A program made the translations under genes and the position numbers. The notes below the pieces were generated by a model, which saw only the letters and a program-made list of their open reading frames with translations, was not told the DNA's origin and ran no database searches. Positions 1 to 5,900 of a stretch of DNA of 10,542 bases are shown piece by piece. Within the stretch, counting starts at the first letter, position 1. Every line of letters starts with the position of its first letter. Source of the stretch: JAICLV01 sp036380925 (GTDB lineage Bacteria; Actinomycetota; Actinomycetes; Acidothermales; Acidothermaceae); contig DASVDW010000218.1 in assembly GCA_036380925.1 (NCBI GenBank), positions 1 to 10,542 on the forward strand. Direction: 5' to 3'.

Positions 1-116
1 TGATCGGCGTCCAGGGCGACATCGCGTTCGCCGTTTACGTCGAGACCGGCAAGAGCGGCGGCACCGTAGCCGCGCCGGTCGCGCTGAAATTTCTGCAGAA
101 CCTAGCGCAAGGGTGA
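1..116 (+). CDS. Penicillin-binding protein, C-terminal end of transpeptidase domain (partial)
   Basis: The gene enters from the left and is read in the frame that starts at base 3, ending with TGA at 114-116. The 37 visible residues include DIAFAVYVETGKSGG followed by a VAAPVALKFLQNL-type tail. This is the usual C-terminal end of a D,D-transpeptidase domain: a beta strand of the form 'AVAVxVE', a Gly/Ser-rich turn, then 'AAPxAxxxL'. Such proteins cross-link peptidoglycan outside the membrane. The catalytic SxxK, SxN and KTG motifs lie outside the window, so activity cannot be judged. The next gene starts 34 bp downstream on the same strand. Family assignment rests on a short but characteristic tail; I cannot tell a PbpA-like class B enzyme from other transpeptidase-domain proteins. 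Confidence 0.7.
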   Translation, partial: IGVQGDIAFAVYVETGKSGGTVAAPVALKFLQNLAQG

Positions 117-150
117 GGGTGCTGGGTGGCTTACGGGGTAACCCGACGAC

Positions 151-663
151 ATGAGACTCAGCCATATACCACTTCGTGTCACGACAGGTGCCTACATTCT
201 CAACTCGGGCTTATCGAAGCTGGGCGCGGACGACGAGACCTCCAAGGGCTTGCACGGTATGGCGAGCGGGGCGTACCCGATGATCGGCGACGTCGACCAC
301 CGCAGTTTCGCCAAAGCGCTCGCGGTCGGCGAGATCGCCGTCGGCGGCGCCCTGCTGCTGCCGATCGTGCCCGCATGGCTCGCGGGCGCCGCGCTCACCG
401 GTTTTTCCAGCGCGCTCGTCGGCATGTACCTCAAGATCCCAGGGATGACCAAGGAGGACGGCGTCCGGCCGACCCAGCAGGGCACGCCGTTCGCCAAGGA
501 CGTCTGGATGGTCGGCTCGGGGCTGGCCCTTTTCATCGACGGCCTCACTCCGAGCAGGGCGAAGCGCAAGGCGGTGCGCAAGGCGATCGAGAAGCCGGGC
601 CGGAAGGCCGCGGTGGCGCGCGGCGCGGTCAAGGGCTACGCGAAAGGTGTGCGGCACCGGTGA
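151..663 (+). CDS. DoxX-like integral membrane protein
   Basis: This 170-residue protein starts MRLSHIPLRVTTGAYILNSG, which matches the opening helix of DoxX-like membrane proteins in Actinomycetes ('LR...GaFiLnsGlsK'). Hydrophobic segments are visible near residues 8-20, 58-93 (two closely spaced helices, from ALAVGEIAVGG through the GALLLPIVPAWLAGAALTGF stretch to GMYL) and 117-132 (DVWMVGSGLALFIDGL). The last 35 residues are strongly basic (RAKRKAVRKAIEKPGRK) and probably lie on the cytoplasmic face. DoxX-family proteins are poorly characterised; members have been linked to quinone or redox chemistry in membranes, but nothing here shows a specific role. The ATG at 151 has no clear Shine-Dalgarno. 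A short CGGG/CCCG stem with a GUAA loop (134-145) sits just before it, and TAACCC lies 6 nt upstream, so a weak leaderless start is possible. A reading frame overlapping it from 126 is a shadow. Confidence 0.8.
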   Translation: MRLSHIPLRVTTGAYILNSGLSKLGADDETSKGLHGMASGAYPMIGDVDHRSFAKALAVGEIAVGGALLLPIVPAWLAGAALTGFSSALVGMYLKIPGMTKEDGVRPTQQGTPFAKDVWMVGSGLALFIDGLTPSRAKRKAVRKAIEKPGRKAAVARGAVKGYAKGVRHR

Positions 664-687
664 CGAATCTGCGGCATCATCGGATGC

Positions 688-1548
688 GTGCCTGAGCTGC
701 CGGAAGTCGAGGCCCTCGCGGGCTTTCTGACCACGCACGCGGTGGGGCACGTGATCAAACGGGTCGACGTGGGCGCGTTTCACGTGCTCAAGACGTTCAA
801 CCCCCCGGCGACGGCGCTTCATGGCGCCTCCATCACGGGCGTGCGGCGGCACGGCAAGTTTCTCGACATCGAGACGTCCGGCGCGCACTTGATCGTGCAT
901 CTCGCGCGGGCCGGCTGGCTGCGGTGGCGCGGCGAGCTGCCGCCAGCGCCGTTGCGGCCCGGCAAGTCGCCAATCGCCCTGCGGGTGCACCTCGACGACG
1001 GCAGCGGATTCGACGTCACAGAGGCTGGCACCCAGAAGCGGCTGGCGGCGTACGTCGTGCGGCAACCGTCCGACGTCGAGGGCGTCGCACGGCTCGGCCC
1101 CGACCCGCTCGACCCGACCTTCGACGTCGACGCGCTCGACGCCCTGCTGCGCGGACGACGGACCCAGGTCAAGGGGCTGCTGCGCGACCAATCGGTGATC
1201 GCGGGCATCGGGAACGCTTACAGCGACGAGATTCTGCACGCCGCGAAGATGTCGCCGTTCAAAATCGCCGACACGTTGACACCGGACGACGTGGCCGTCC
1301 TTTACGCCGCGATGCAGACCACGTTGTCGGACGCCGTCAAACGCGCCGCCGACCTTGACGCCGGTGAGTTGAAGGCGGAGAAGAAAGCGAACCTGCGGGT
1401 GCATGGTCGCGCCGGGCAGCCCTGTCCGGTGTGCGGCGACACCGTGCGCGAGGTGTCGTTCGCCGACTCGTCGCTTCAGTACTGCCCCACCTGCCAGACC
1501 GGCGGCAAGCCGTTGGCCGACCGGCGGCTCTCGCGGCTGTTGAAGTAG
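688..1548 (+). CDS. Fpg/Nei-family DNA glycosylase/AP lyase
   Basis: This 286-residue base-excision-repair enzyme would remove oxidised bases and nick the abasic site by beta/delta elimination. It begins MPELPEVE, so the catalytic Pro2 and Glu3 follow the processed Met1; this fixes the GTG at 688 as the start. Lys57 (HGKF) is the conserved beta-turn lysine. The H2TH region holds LLRDQSVIAGIGNAYSDEIL at about 165-184. The C-terminal zinc finger is complete: Cys246, Cys249, Cys266 and Cys269. The central signature reads HLARAGW (71-77) rather than the HLxMxG form of classical Fpg, so the void-filling Met is replaced by Arg74. This marks an actinobacterial subgroup distinct from MutM, and I therefore give no gene symbol. 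Substrate preference within the Fpg/Nei superfamily cannot be read from sequence. The start lies 24 bp after the DoxX-like stop, so co-transcription is possible. Confidence 0.93.
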   Translation: MPELPEVEALAGFLTTHAVGHVIKRVDVGAFHVLKTFNPPATALHGASITGVRRHGKFLDIETSGAHLIVHLARAGWLRWRGELPPAPLRPGKSPIALRVHLDDGSGFDVTEAGTQKRLAAYVVRQPSDVEGVARLGPDPLDPTFDVDALDALLRGRRTQVKGLLRDQSVIAGIGNAYSDEILHAAKMSPFKIADTLTPDDVAVLYAAMQTTLSDAVKRAADLDAGELKAEKKANLRVHGRAGQPCPVCGDTVREVSFADSSLQYCPTCQTGGKPLADRRLSRLLK

Positions 1549-1570
1549 TCGCGGGCGCCGGGGGTAAGCT
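1540..1570 (+). promoter_or_regulatory. Candidate promoter for the TPP-riboswitch transcript
   Basis: A TANNNT-type -10 element, TAAGCT, lies at 1565-1570. Transcription from it would start near 1577, just upstream of the TPP aptamer. A possible -35, TTGAAG (1540-1545), overlaps the last codons of the glycosylase gene but gives a long 19-nt spacer. The -10 position relative to the aptamer is the main support; the -35 is weak. Confidence 0.35.
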
Positions 1571-1583
1571 GCCAACTGCACAT

Positions 1584-1686
1584 CGCGGGAGCTCGGACGC
1601 ACCGGGCTGAGAGGGCGACGAGCCGAGTCACATCGGCAGCGGGTCGCCGACCGCTCGAACCTGACCGGGTAATGCCGGCGTAGGGA
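1584..1686 (+). promoter_or_regulatory. TPP (THI-box) riboswitch aptamer
   Basis: The two diagnostic blocks of the thiamine pyrophosphate aptamer are both present: CTGAGA at 1607-1612, which binds the pyrimidine end of the ligand, and ACCTGA...GGGTAATGCCGGCGTAGGGA spanning 1659-1686. Helices I can draw are: a P3-type hairpin 1591-1596/1602-1607 with a 5-nt loop; a short P2 CGG/CCG (1586-1588/1651-1653); P4 CCT/AGG (1660-1662/1682-1684); and P5 CCGG/CCGG (1665-1668/1675-1678). A facultative extra arm lies between CTGAGA and the P2 3' strand: GGCGAC/GTCGCC (1614-1619/1643-1648), capped by GCCGA/TCGGC (1622-1626/1633-1637). P1 is not obvious by eye. Thiamine pyrophosphate should repress the downstream permease. 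Confidence 0.95.
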
Positions 1687-1688
1687 GG

Positions 1689-1713
1689 GGCCAGCAGCGT
1701 CTGGCCGGAAGGG
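1689..1713 (+). promoter_or_regulatory. Expression-platform hairpin and Shine-Dalgarno of the TPP-controlled permease
   Basis: A perfect 6-bp stem, GGCCAG (1689-1694) with CTGGCC (1701-1706) around the loop CAGCGT, sits directly after the aptamer. It abuts GGAAGGG (1707-1713), a Shine-Dalgarno 7 nt before the ATG at 1721. No U-tract follows the hairpin, so control of translation initiation is more likely than intrinsic termination. How ligand binding is relayed to the ribosome site is inferred, not seen. Confidence 0.45.
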
Positions 1714-1720
1714 CAGCGTC

Positions 1721-3109
1721 ATGGCGTCCGTCGACATCGACGTCCACGGCTCAACGACTCTTGACGACCGGCGCGCGGAGGCGCCGATCACCCTCGAGGA
1801 GCCGGCGCCGAAGAGCCTCGGCTTCTTCGATCAGGTCGGCCTGTGGGGCAACCTCGGCGTGAGCCTGCTGGGGTTCACCGGCGCCTACGTGGTGTTGCAT
1901 CCGCCGGTGGCGGGATCGCCCACTTTGACGTTGGCCGCGGCCCTGGTCGCCACCGTCGTGGGCACCGTGCTCGGCACCCTGGCCGTGGCGGCCGCCGCCG
2001 TGCCGGGGGCGCGCACCGGCGCGCCGGCGATGGTCTTGCTGCGCGGGTTGTTCGGCGCCCGTTTGTCATACGTGCCGACCGGGTTGAACATCCTGCAACT
2101 GCTGGGCTGGGGCACCTTCGAGATCGTCACCATCTCGTCTGCCGCCGAGCAGCTGGCGCCCGGGCTTCCGCTGTGGAGCTACAAGCTCATCGCGGGCGTC
2201 ATCACCACCTTGCTCGCGTTGCGACCGCTCGGCGTCGTCCGCCTCCTGCGCAAGTACGTGACGACAGCGGTGGCCATCGTGCTGGTCTACCTGTTCATCC
2301 AGCTGCTGCGGGAGCCGCTGCCAGCCGCGCCGCATTCGTCGTGGAGCGGCTTTTGGCCGGCCGTCGACTCGACCTTGGCCGTCGCGGTGAGCTGGGTGCC
2401 GGTCGCGGCGGACTACAGCCGGCACTCCCGGTCGCCCAGGACGGCGTTCAGCGCGACGTTCGTCGGATACACGATCACCCAGATCGCCTGTTACGCGCTC
2501 GGCCTGATCGCGATCCTCACGGTGGCCACCGACGGCGCCACCGGCCGCATTTGGGGCGCCTTCATCGCGGTGGCCCTGGGCAAGGTCGCGTTCGCGATTC
2601 TCGCGATCCGGGAGATCGACCAGTCGTTTTGCAACGTCTACTCCACCGCGGTGAGCACGCAAAACCTGCGCCCGCGATGGGATCGCCGGGTGCTCGCGTT
2701 GGTGATCGGGAGCGCCGCGACCGCGCTGGCGCTCGCCATCGACATCAACAACTACGCGAGCTTCTTGTCGCTCATCGGCTCGGTGTTCGTGCCGATGTTC
2801 GCCGTCCTCGTCGTCGACTACTTCGCGTTCGACGGCGCCCGCTCCTGGGATCTGTCCGAGAGCGCACCCGCGCGTTGGCTGATGCTGCTGCCGTGGCTCG
2901 CCGGTTTCGTCGTGTACCAGCTCATCTACCCCGGTGGCGTCTCATGGTGGGCGACGATGTGGGGCCACGTCGCGAGCTGGCTGCACTTCACCGTGCAGAC
3001 CTGGATGAGCGCCTCGCTGCTGTCATTCGTCACGGCCGCCGTTTTGACCGTCGTCTTGCGAATGGTGGTGCGGCCGCGGCCCGCTCCGGAGGTGGCTACA
3101 GCTTCGTGA
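1721..3109 (+). CDS. cytX: TPP-regulated NCS1 permease, putative thiamine-precursor (HMP) transporter
   Basis: This 462-residue polytopic membrane protein has about 12 predicted helices and the length of the NCS1 nucleobase/cation symporter family (CodB/Mhp1-like). After a polar N-terminus (about 1-35) comes FFDQVGLWGNLGVSLLGF, a typical NCS1 first-helix region. Later landmarks are the loop PVAADYSRHSRS (Asp231), the AVSTQNLRPRWDRR region and FLSLIGSVFVPMFAVLVVDY near 347-366. Family members import cytosine, purines, allantoin, hydantoins or thiamine precursors with Na+ or H+. The upstream TPP riboswitch points to thiamine metabolism, as for CytX proteins proposed to import hydroxymethylpyrimidine (HMP); substrate is therefore inferred from regulation, not from residues. 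No thi biosynthesis gene lies in the window. ATG 1721 is supported by GGAAGGG 7 nt upstream. Its stop overlaps the convergent UPF0145 gene by 14 bp. Confidence 0.88.
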   Translation: MASVDIDVHGSTTLDDRRAEAPITLEEPAPKSLGFFDQVGLWGNLGVSLLGFTGAYVVLHPPVAGSPTLTLAAALVATVVGTVLGTLAVAAAAVPGARTGAPAMVLLRGLFGARLSYVPTGLNILQLLGWGTFEIVTISSAAEQLAPGLPLWSYKLIAGVITTLLALRPLGVVRLLRKYVTTAVAIVLVYLFIQLLREPLPAAPHSSWSGFWPAVDSTLAVAVSWVPVAADYSRHSRSPRTAFSATFVGYTITQIACYALGLIAILTVATDGATGRIWGAFIAVALGKVAFAILAIREIDQSFCNVYSTAVSTQNLRPRWDRRVLALVIGSAATALALAIDINNYASFLSLIGSVFVPMFAVLVVDYFAFDGARSWDLSESAPARWLMLLPWLAGFVVYQLIYPGGVSWWATMWGHVASWLHFTVQTWMSASLLSFVTAAVLTVVLRMVVRPRPAPEVATAS

Positions 3110-3416
3110 CGCGCACCGCGGTGCCGTAGGCGCAGATCTCGGTCCAGACGCCGCCGATCTCCGAGGTGTCGAAGCGCATCGCGATGATCGCGTTGGCGCC
3201 GCGCGTGGTGGCCTCGTCGATCAGCCGCTGCATCGCGTGGTTGCGGCTCTCACTGAGGTTTTGCGTCATGCCGCGCAGTTCGCCGCCGACCAGGGACTTC
3301 AGGCCCGCGCCCATCTGGCTGAACGCGTTGCGCGAGCGCACGGTGAGGCCGAAGACCTCGCCCAGCACCTCGTCGACTCGGTAACCCGGAATGTCGTTCA
3401 TCGTGACGATGAGCAT
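3096..3416 (-). CDS. UPF0145 (YbjQ-family) heavy-metal-binding-like protein
   Basis: This 106-residue protein matches the UPF0145/YbjQ family in length and motifs: MLIVTMNDIPGYRVDEVLGE at the N-terminus, a GLTVRSRN segment, then a helix with SESRNHAMQRLIDEA and the strand GANAIIAMRFDTSEI. Family members form small compact domains, possibly pentamers in some structures; the molecular function is not established despite the 'heavy-metal binding' name. Two in-frame ATGs exist, at 3428 and 3416. I chose 3416 because GGAG (3426-3423 on the minus strand) lies 6 nt upstream of it and the family normally starts MLIVT. On the minus strand TTGACA (3487-3482) precedes the gene, but the nearest TANNNT (TAGGCT, 3459-3454) gives a 22-nt spacer. 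It converges on and overlaps the permease 3' end and is divergent from the histidine kinase. Confidence 0.9.
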   Translation of the reverse strand: MLIVTMNDIPGYRVDEVLGEVFGLTVRSRNAFSQMGAGLKSLVGGELRGMTQNLSESRNHAMQRLIDEATTRGANAIIAMRFDTSEIGGVWTEICAYGTAVRVTKL

Positions 3417-3496
3417 GGCGAACTCCATGAGTCGGGGCGGTAGTGACGTCGCGAGCCTATGGCTTGTAGAGCGCCGGCGCGTGTCAACATGGCGGC

Positions 3497-5350
3497 ATGC
3501 GCGACGGGGTTGACGCCGGCTCGGTGCTCGATGCGATGGCCGACGCCGTCGTCGCGGGCGACGTCGACGGCCGGGTCACGTTGTGGAGCCGCGGCGCGCA
3601 GCGAATGCTCGGCTGGGCGCCCGACGAGATGCTCGGCCGGGTGTTCGCGTTCGAGCCGCCGGCGCCGGGCGCGGGGGTCGGGATCGACCATCCGGACGAC
3701 GCGATGGCGCGGGTGCGGGCCGGCGAGAATGTCTCGTTGGTGACGAAATTCCGCCGCGCCAACGGCAATCTGCTCGACGTGTCGGCGGTGTTGAGCCCGG
3801 TGTGCGACGACGACGAGATCGTGACGGGTTGGGTCGCCGTCGTCCGAGACGCCACCCGGCAGCGCGCGATTCAAGAAGAGCTCGCCGGTCGCGTCCAACT
3901 GGTCGGCCGATTAGCTTCCGTCGTCGCCGGGCTGAACTCCGATCTGGACCTGCAGACTGTGCTGCGGCGCATCAGCGAATCTGGCCGCGAGCTGCTCTCC
4001 GCGTCCGGCGCCGGTTACGTCGTGATGGACGGCGAAGACCTCGTCGTCACAGCCGTTTCCGGTCTTCCGGCGAAGCTGTGCGGCGAGCGCATTCCGATCG
4101 CCGAGTCGGCCGTTGGACACTTGCGCGAGACCGGCCGACGGTCGATCTCGGTGAGCAACCTGGAGTTTCCGAACAGGTCGCCGCTCATCGCGGAACACAC
4201 CAGGCATCTGCCCCGTCTCGCGGTGGCGTTGACCAGGGTCGACGGCGAGCTGTCCGGCGCGCTGTACGTGTTCTTCGACTCCGACCAACACCCGCTCGGA
4301 CGCGCCGAGCTGGGCGTCCTGGAGCTGCTCGCGGACGCCGCCGGCACCGCGATCGGCAACGCGCGCGCCTACGAACGGCAACGCCTGCTTCGCGAGCACG
4401 AACGCGCGGTCATCGACGCGACCGCCGATGGCATGGCGGTGCTCGCGCCCGACGGCACGGTGCGGCATTGGAATCCGGCCGCCGCCGCGCTGACCGGGCT
4501 GCGGGCGTCGGAGGTCGTCGGGCGACCATTGCCTTTCCCTCCCGGCGAGCCCGGCGTCGTCGTGGACCATCGGCTGCCGTCCGGCGTGTGGCTGGAGATC
4601 CTTTGCTCGCGCATCGGCGACTTGAACGAGACGGTCGTCGACTTTCGCGACATCACGCGGGCGAAGTCGATCGAGGCCAGCAAAGACCTGTTCCTCGCGG
4701 TCACGAGTCATGAACTGCGGACGCCGATCACCGTCGTCCAGGGCTTCGCCACCACGCTGCTCGCCCATTGGGACGAGTTGTCGGACGACGAGCGGCGCGA
4801 GCTGGTCGACCGGATCGCCGCCCGCACTCGCTCGCTTGCCGCGCTGGTCGAGCAACTGCTGCTCGGGTCACGGGCGGGCGCCGCGGCGCCGCAGGCCGCC
4901 GTCCCGTTCGACCTCGCCGGGCTGCTCCGCACGACCATCGACGGGTTCGACGCCGTCAGCGACACCCACCAGTTCAGCCTCGACATCGAGGCCGGATTGC
5001 CCGCCGCGCTCGGCGACCCTAGCTCGGTCGAGATCGCGATCACCCAGCTGCTGGAGAACGCGGTCAAGTACTCACCGGACGGCGGTCAGGTGGCGGTCAG
5101 CGCGCGCAGCGACGACCGGCACATCGTGGTCCAGGTGGCGGACCGCGGTCTGGGCATCCCGGACGGCGAGCACGAGAACGTCTTCGACCGCTTCTACCAA
5201 GTCGGCGGCGACCGGCGCCGTTTCGGCGGCGTCGGACTAGGGCTCTACATCGTGCGCAAGTTGCTCGACGCGCAAGGTGGCAGCGTGCGCGCGCTGCCCA
5301 GACCGGGTGGCGGCAGCTGCTTCGAGGTGATCATCCCCGCCGGTCGGTAG
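3497..5350 (+). CDS. Soluble PAS-GAF-PAS sensor histidine kinase (orphan)
   Basis: This 617-residue protein has no membrane segment or signal peptide, so it should sense a cytoplasmic cue. Domain order: PAS at about 10-125 (ADAVVAGDVDGRVTLWSRGA ... VVRDATRQR), GAF at about 151-295 (DLQTVLRRISESGRELL ... LLADAAGTAIGNARAYERQ), a second PAS at about 298-392 (GMAVLAPDGTVRHWNPAAAA ... VVDFRDITRAKSI), HisKA at about 396-460 and HATPase at about 505-615. The H-box is SHELRTP with phospho-acceptor His405; the N-box has Asn521 (ENAVKYS); the G1 box is DRGLGIP with Asp549; FDRFYQVGG is the F-box; GGVGLGLYIV (577-586) is G2. All catalytic motifs look intact. No response regulator is adjacent, so the partner is unknown. 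ATG 3497 lacks a clear Shine-Dalgarno; CAACAT 6 nt upstream could fit a leaderless start. An RsbW-like ATPase gene follows 100 bp downstream. Confidence 0.95.
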   Translation: MRDGVDAGSVLDAMADAVVAGDVDGRVTLWSRGAQRMLGWAPDEMLGRVFAFEPPAPGAGVGIDHPDDAMARVRAGENVSLVTKFRRANGNLLDVSAVLSPVCDDDEIVTGWVAVVRDATRQRAIQEELAGRVQLVGRLASVVAGLNSDLDLQTVLRRISESGRELLSASGAGYVVMDGEDLVVTAVSGLPAKLCGERIPIAESAVGHLRETGRRSISVSNLEFPNRSPLIAEHTRHLPRLAVALTRVDGELSGALYVFFDSDQHPLGRAELGVLELLADAAGTAIGNARAYERQRLLREHERAVIDATADGMAVLAPDGTVRHWNPAAAALTGLRASEVVGRPLPFPPGEPGVVVDHRLPSGVWLEILCSRIGDLNETVVDFRDITRAKSIEASKDLFLAVTSHELRTPITVVQGFATTLLAHWDELSDDERRELVDRIAARTRSLAALVEQLLLGSRAGAAAPQAAVPFDLAGLLRTTIDGFDAVSDTHQFSLDIEAGLPAALGDPSSVEIAITQLLENAVKYSPDGGQVAVSARSDDRHIVVQVADRGLGIPDGEHENVFDRFYQVGGDRRRFGGVGLGLYIVRKLLDAQGGSVRALPRPGGGSCFEVIIPAGR

Positions 5351-5439
5351 CGGACATAGCCGGAGGTTTCGTACGGACCCAAACGGAGATGCCAATTGCG
5401 CAGTCGCGCCCATGGGACGGCGCGAGCATCCGCCCGCCC

Positions 5440-5445
5440 GGAGGT
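5440..5445 (+). promoter_or_regulatory. Shine-Dalgarno deciding the start of the RsbW-like gene
   Basis: GGAGGT lies 5 nt before the GTG at 5451. It is a near-perfect ribosome binding site and selects this GTG over the in-frame ATG at 5412, whose extra 13 residues (GRREHPPARRCD region) do not resemble the family. Confidence 0.8.
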
Positions 5446-5450
5446 GTGAC

Positions 5451-5849
5451 GTGGGGTCGGTCAGGGTTGCGCCGACACCGGCGAGCGTGCGCACCGTTCG
5501 ATCCGCGCTACGCGAAGACCTCTCGGTGTTGCCGGAGCCGGTCCGAGAAGATGTCGCGCTGATCGCCACCGAGCTGCTGGGGAACGCGCTCCGGCATGCC
5601 CGCTCCCTGCCGGACGGTCAGCTCGCCGTCGACTGGGGGGTCGGCGAGTCGGGCGTCGAAGTCGCGGTGACCGATGGCGGCGGGGCCAGCAAGCCGGTCG
5701 TGCTGGACGCCGCCCCAACCGCGACCGGAGGCCGCGGCCTGTCGATCGTGGAAAGCGTCGCCGCGCGGTGGGGCGTCGAGCAGCACGGCGCGCAAACCAC
5801 GGTCTGGGCGGTGGTCCCGGTCAGCGTCCCGCGGCTGGCTCCGGCCTGA
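5451..5849 (+). CDS. RsbW/SpoIIAB-like ATP-binding protein (putative anti-sigma factor kinase)
   Basis: This 132-residue single-domain GHKL ATPase resembles the HATPase_c_2 proteins common in Actinomycetes. It opens VGSVRVAPTPASVRTVRSAL, the usual N-terminal strand and helix. The N-box is ELLGNALRHA with Asn45, G1 is VTDGGG with Asp75, and G2 is TGGRGLSIV (92-100). There is no HisKA dimerisation domain, so it is not a histidine kinase. Relatives bind sigma factors and phosphorylate STAS anti-sigma-factor antagonists on serine, but many actinobacterial paralogues are uncharacterised. No sigma factor or STAS gene is in the window, so the partner is unknown. It lies 100 bp after the PAS-GAF-PAS kinase on the same strand, which hints at a functional or transcriptional link. 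Start chosen from the strong GGAGGT at 5440-5445. Confidence 0.88.
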   Translation: MGSVRVAPTPASVRTVRSALREDLSVLPEPVREDVALIATELLGNALRHARSLPDGQLAVDWGVGESGVEVAVTDGGGASKPVVLDAAPTATGGRGLSIVESVAARWGVEQHGAQTTVWAVVPVSVPRLAPA

Positions 5850-5886
5850 CGCCGCCGGCTGCGAGTCGGGCGCGTCGCCGCGGTCC

Positions 5887-5892
5887 TAAGCT
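5887..5892 (+). promoter_or_regulatory. Candidate -10 element for DUF5926 gene
   Basis: TAAGCT fits the actinobacterial TANNNT consensus and ends 8 nt before the ATG at 5901. That spacing would give a leaderless or nearly leaderless transcript, in line with the absence of a Shine-Dalgarno in GCCGTGTC. I see no convincing -35. Confidence 0.4.
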
Positions 5893-5900
5893 GCCGTGTC

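Noticed and set aside
211..1791. A 526-codon open frame on the minus strand
   Set aside because: It runs antisense through the DoxX-like gene, the Fpg/Nei gene and the TPP riboswitch. Its translation is Arg/Gly/His-rich with no family motif, as expected of a high-GC shadow frame.
3583..4713. A 376-codon plus-strand frame inside the histidine kinase
   Set aside because: Its product is almost pure Arg/Ala/Gly low-complexity sequence, while the overlapping frame has intact PAS, GAF and HisKA motifs.
5412..5450. ATG 5412 as the start of the RsbW-like gene
   Set aside because: It would place the strong GGAGGT at 5440-5445 inside the coding region and add 13 residues unlike the family.
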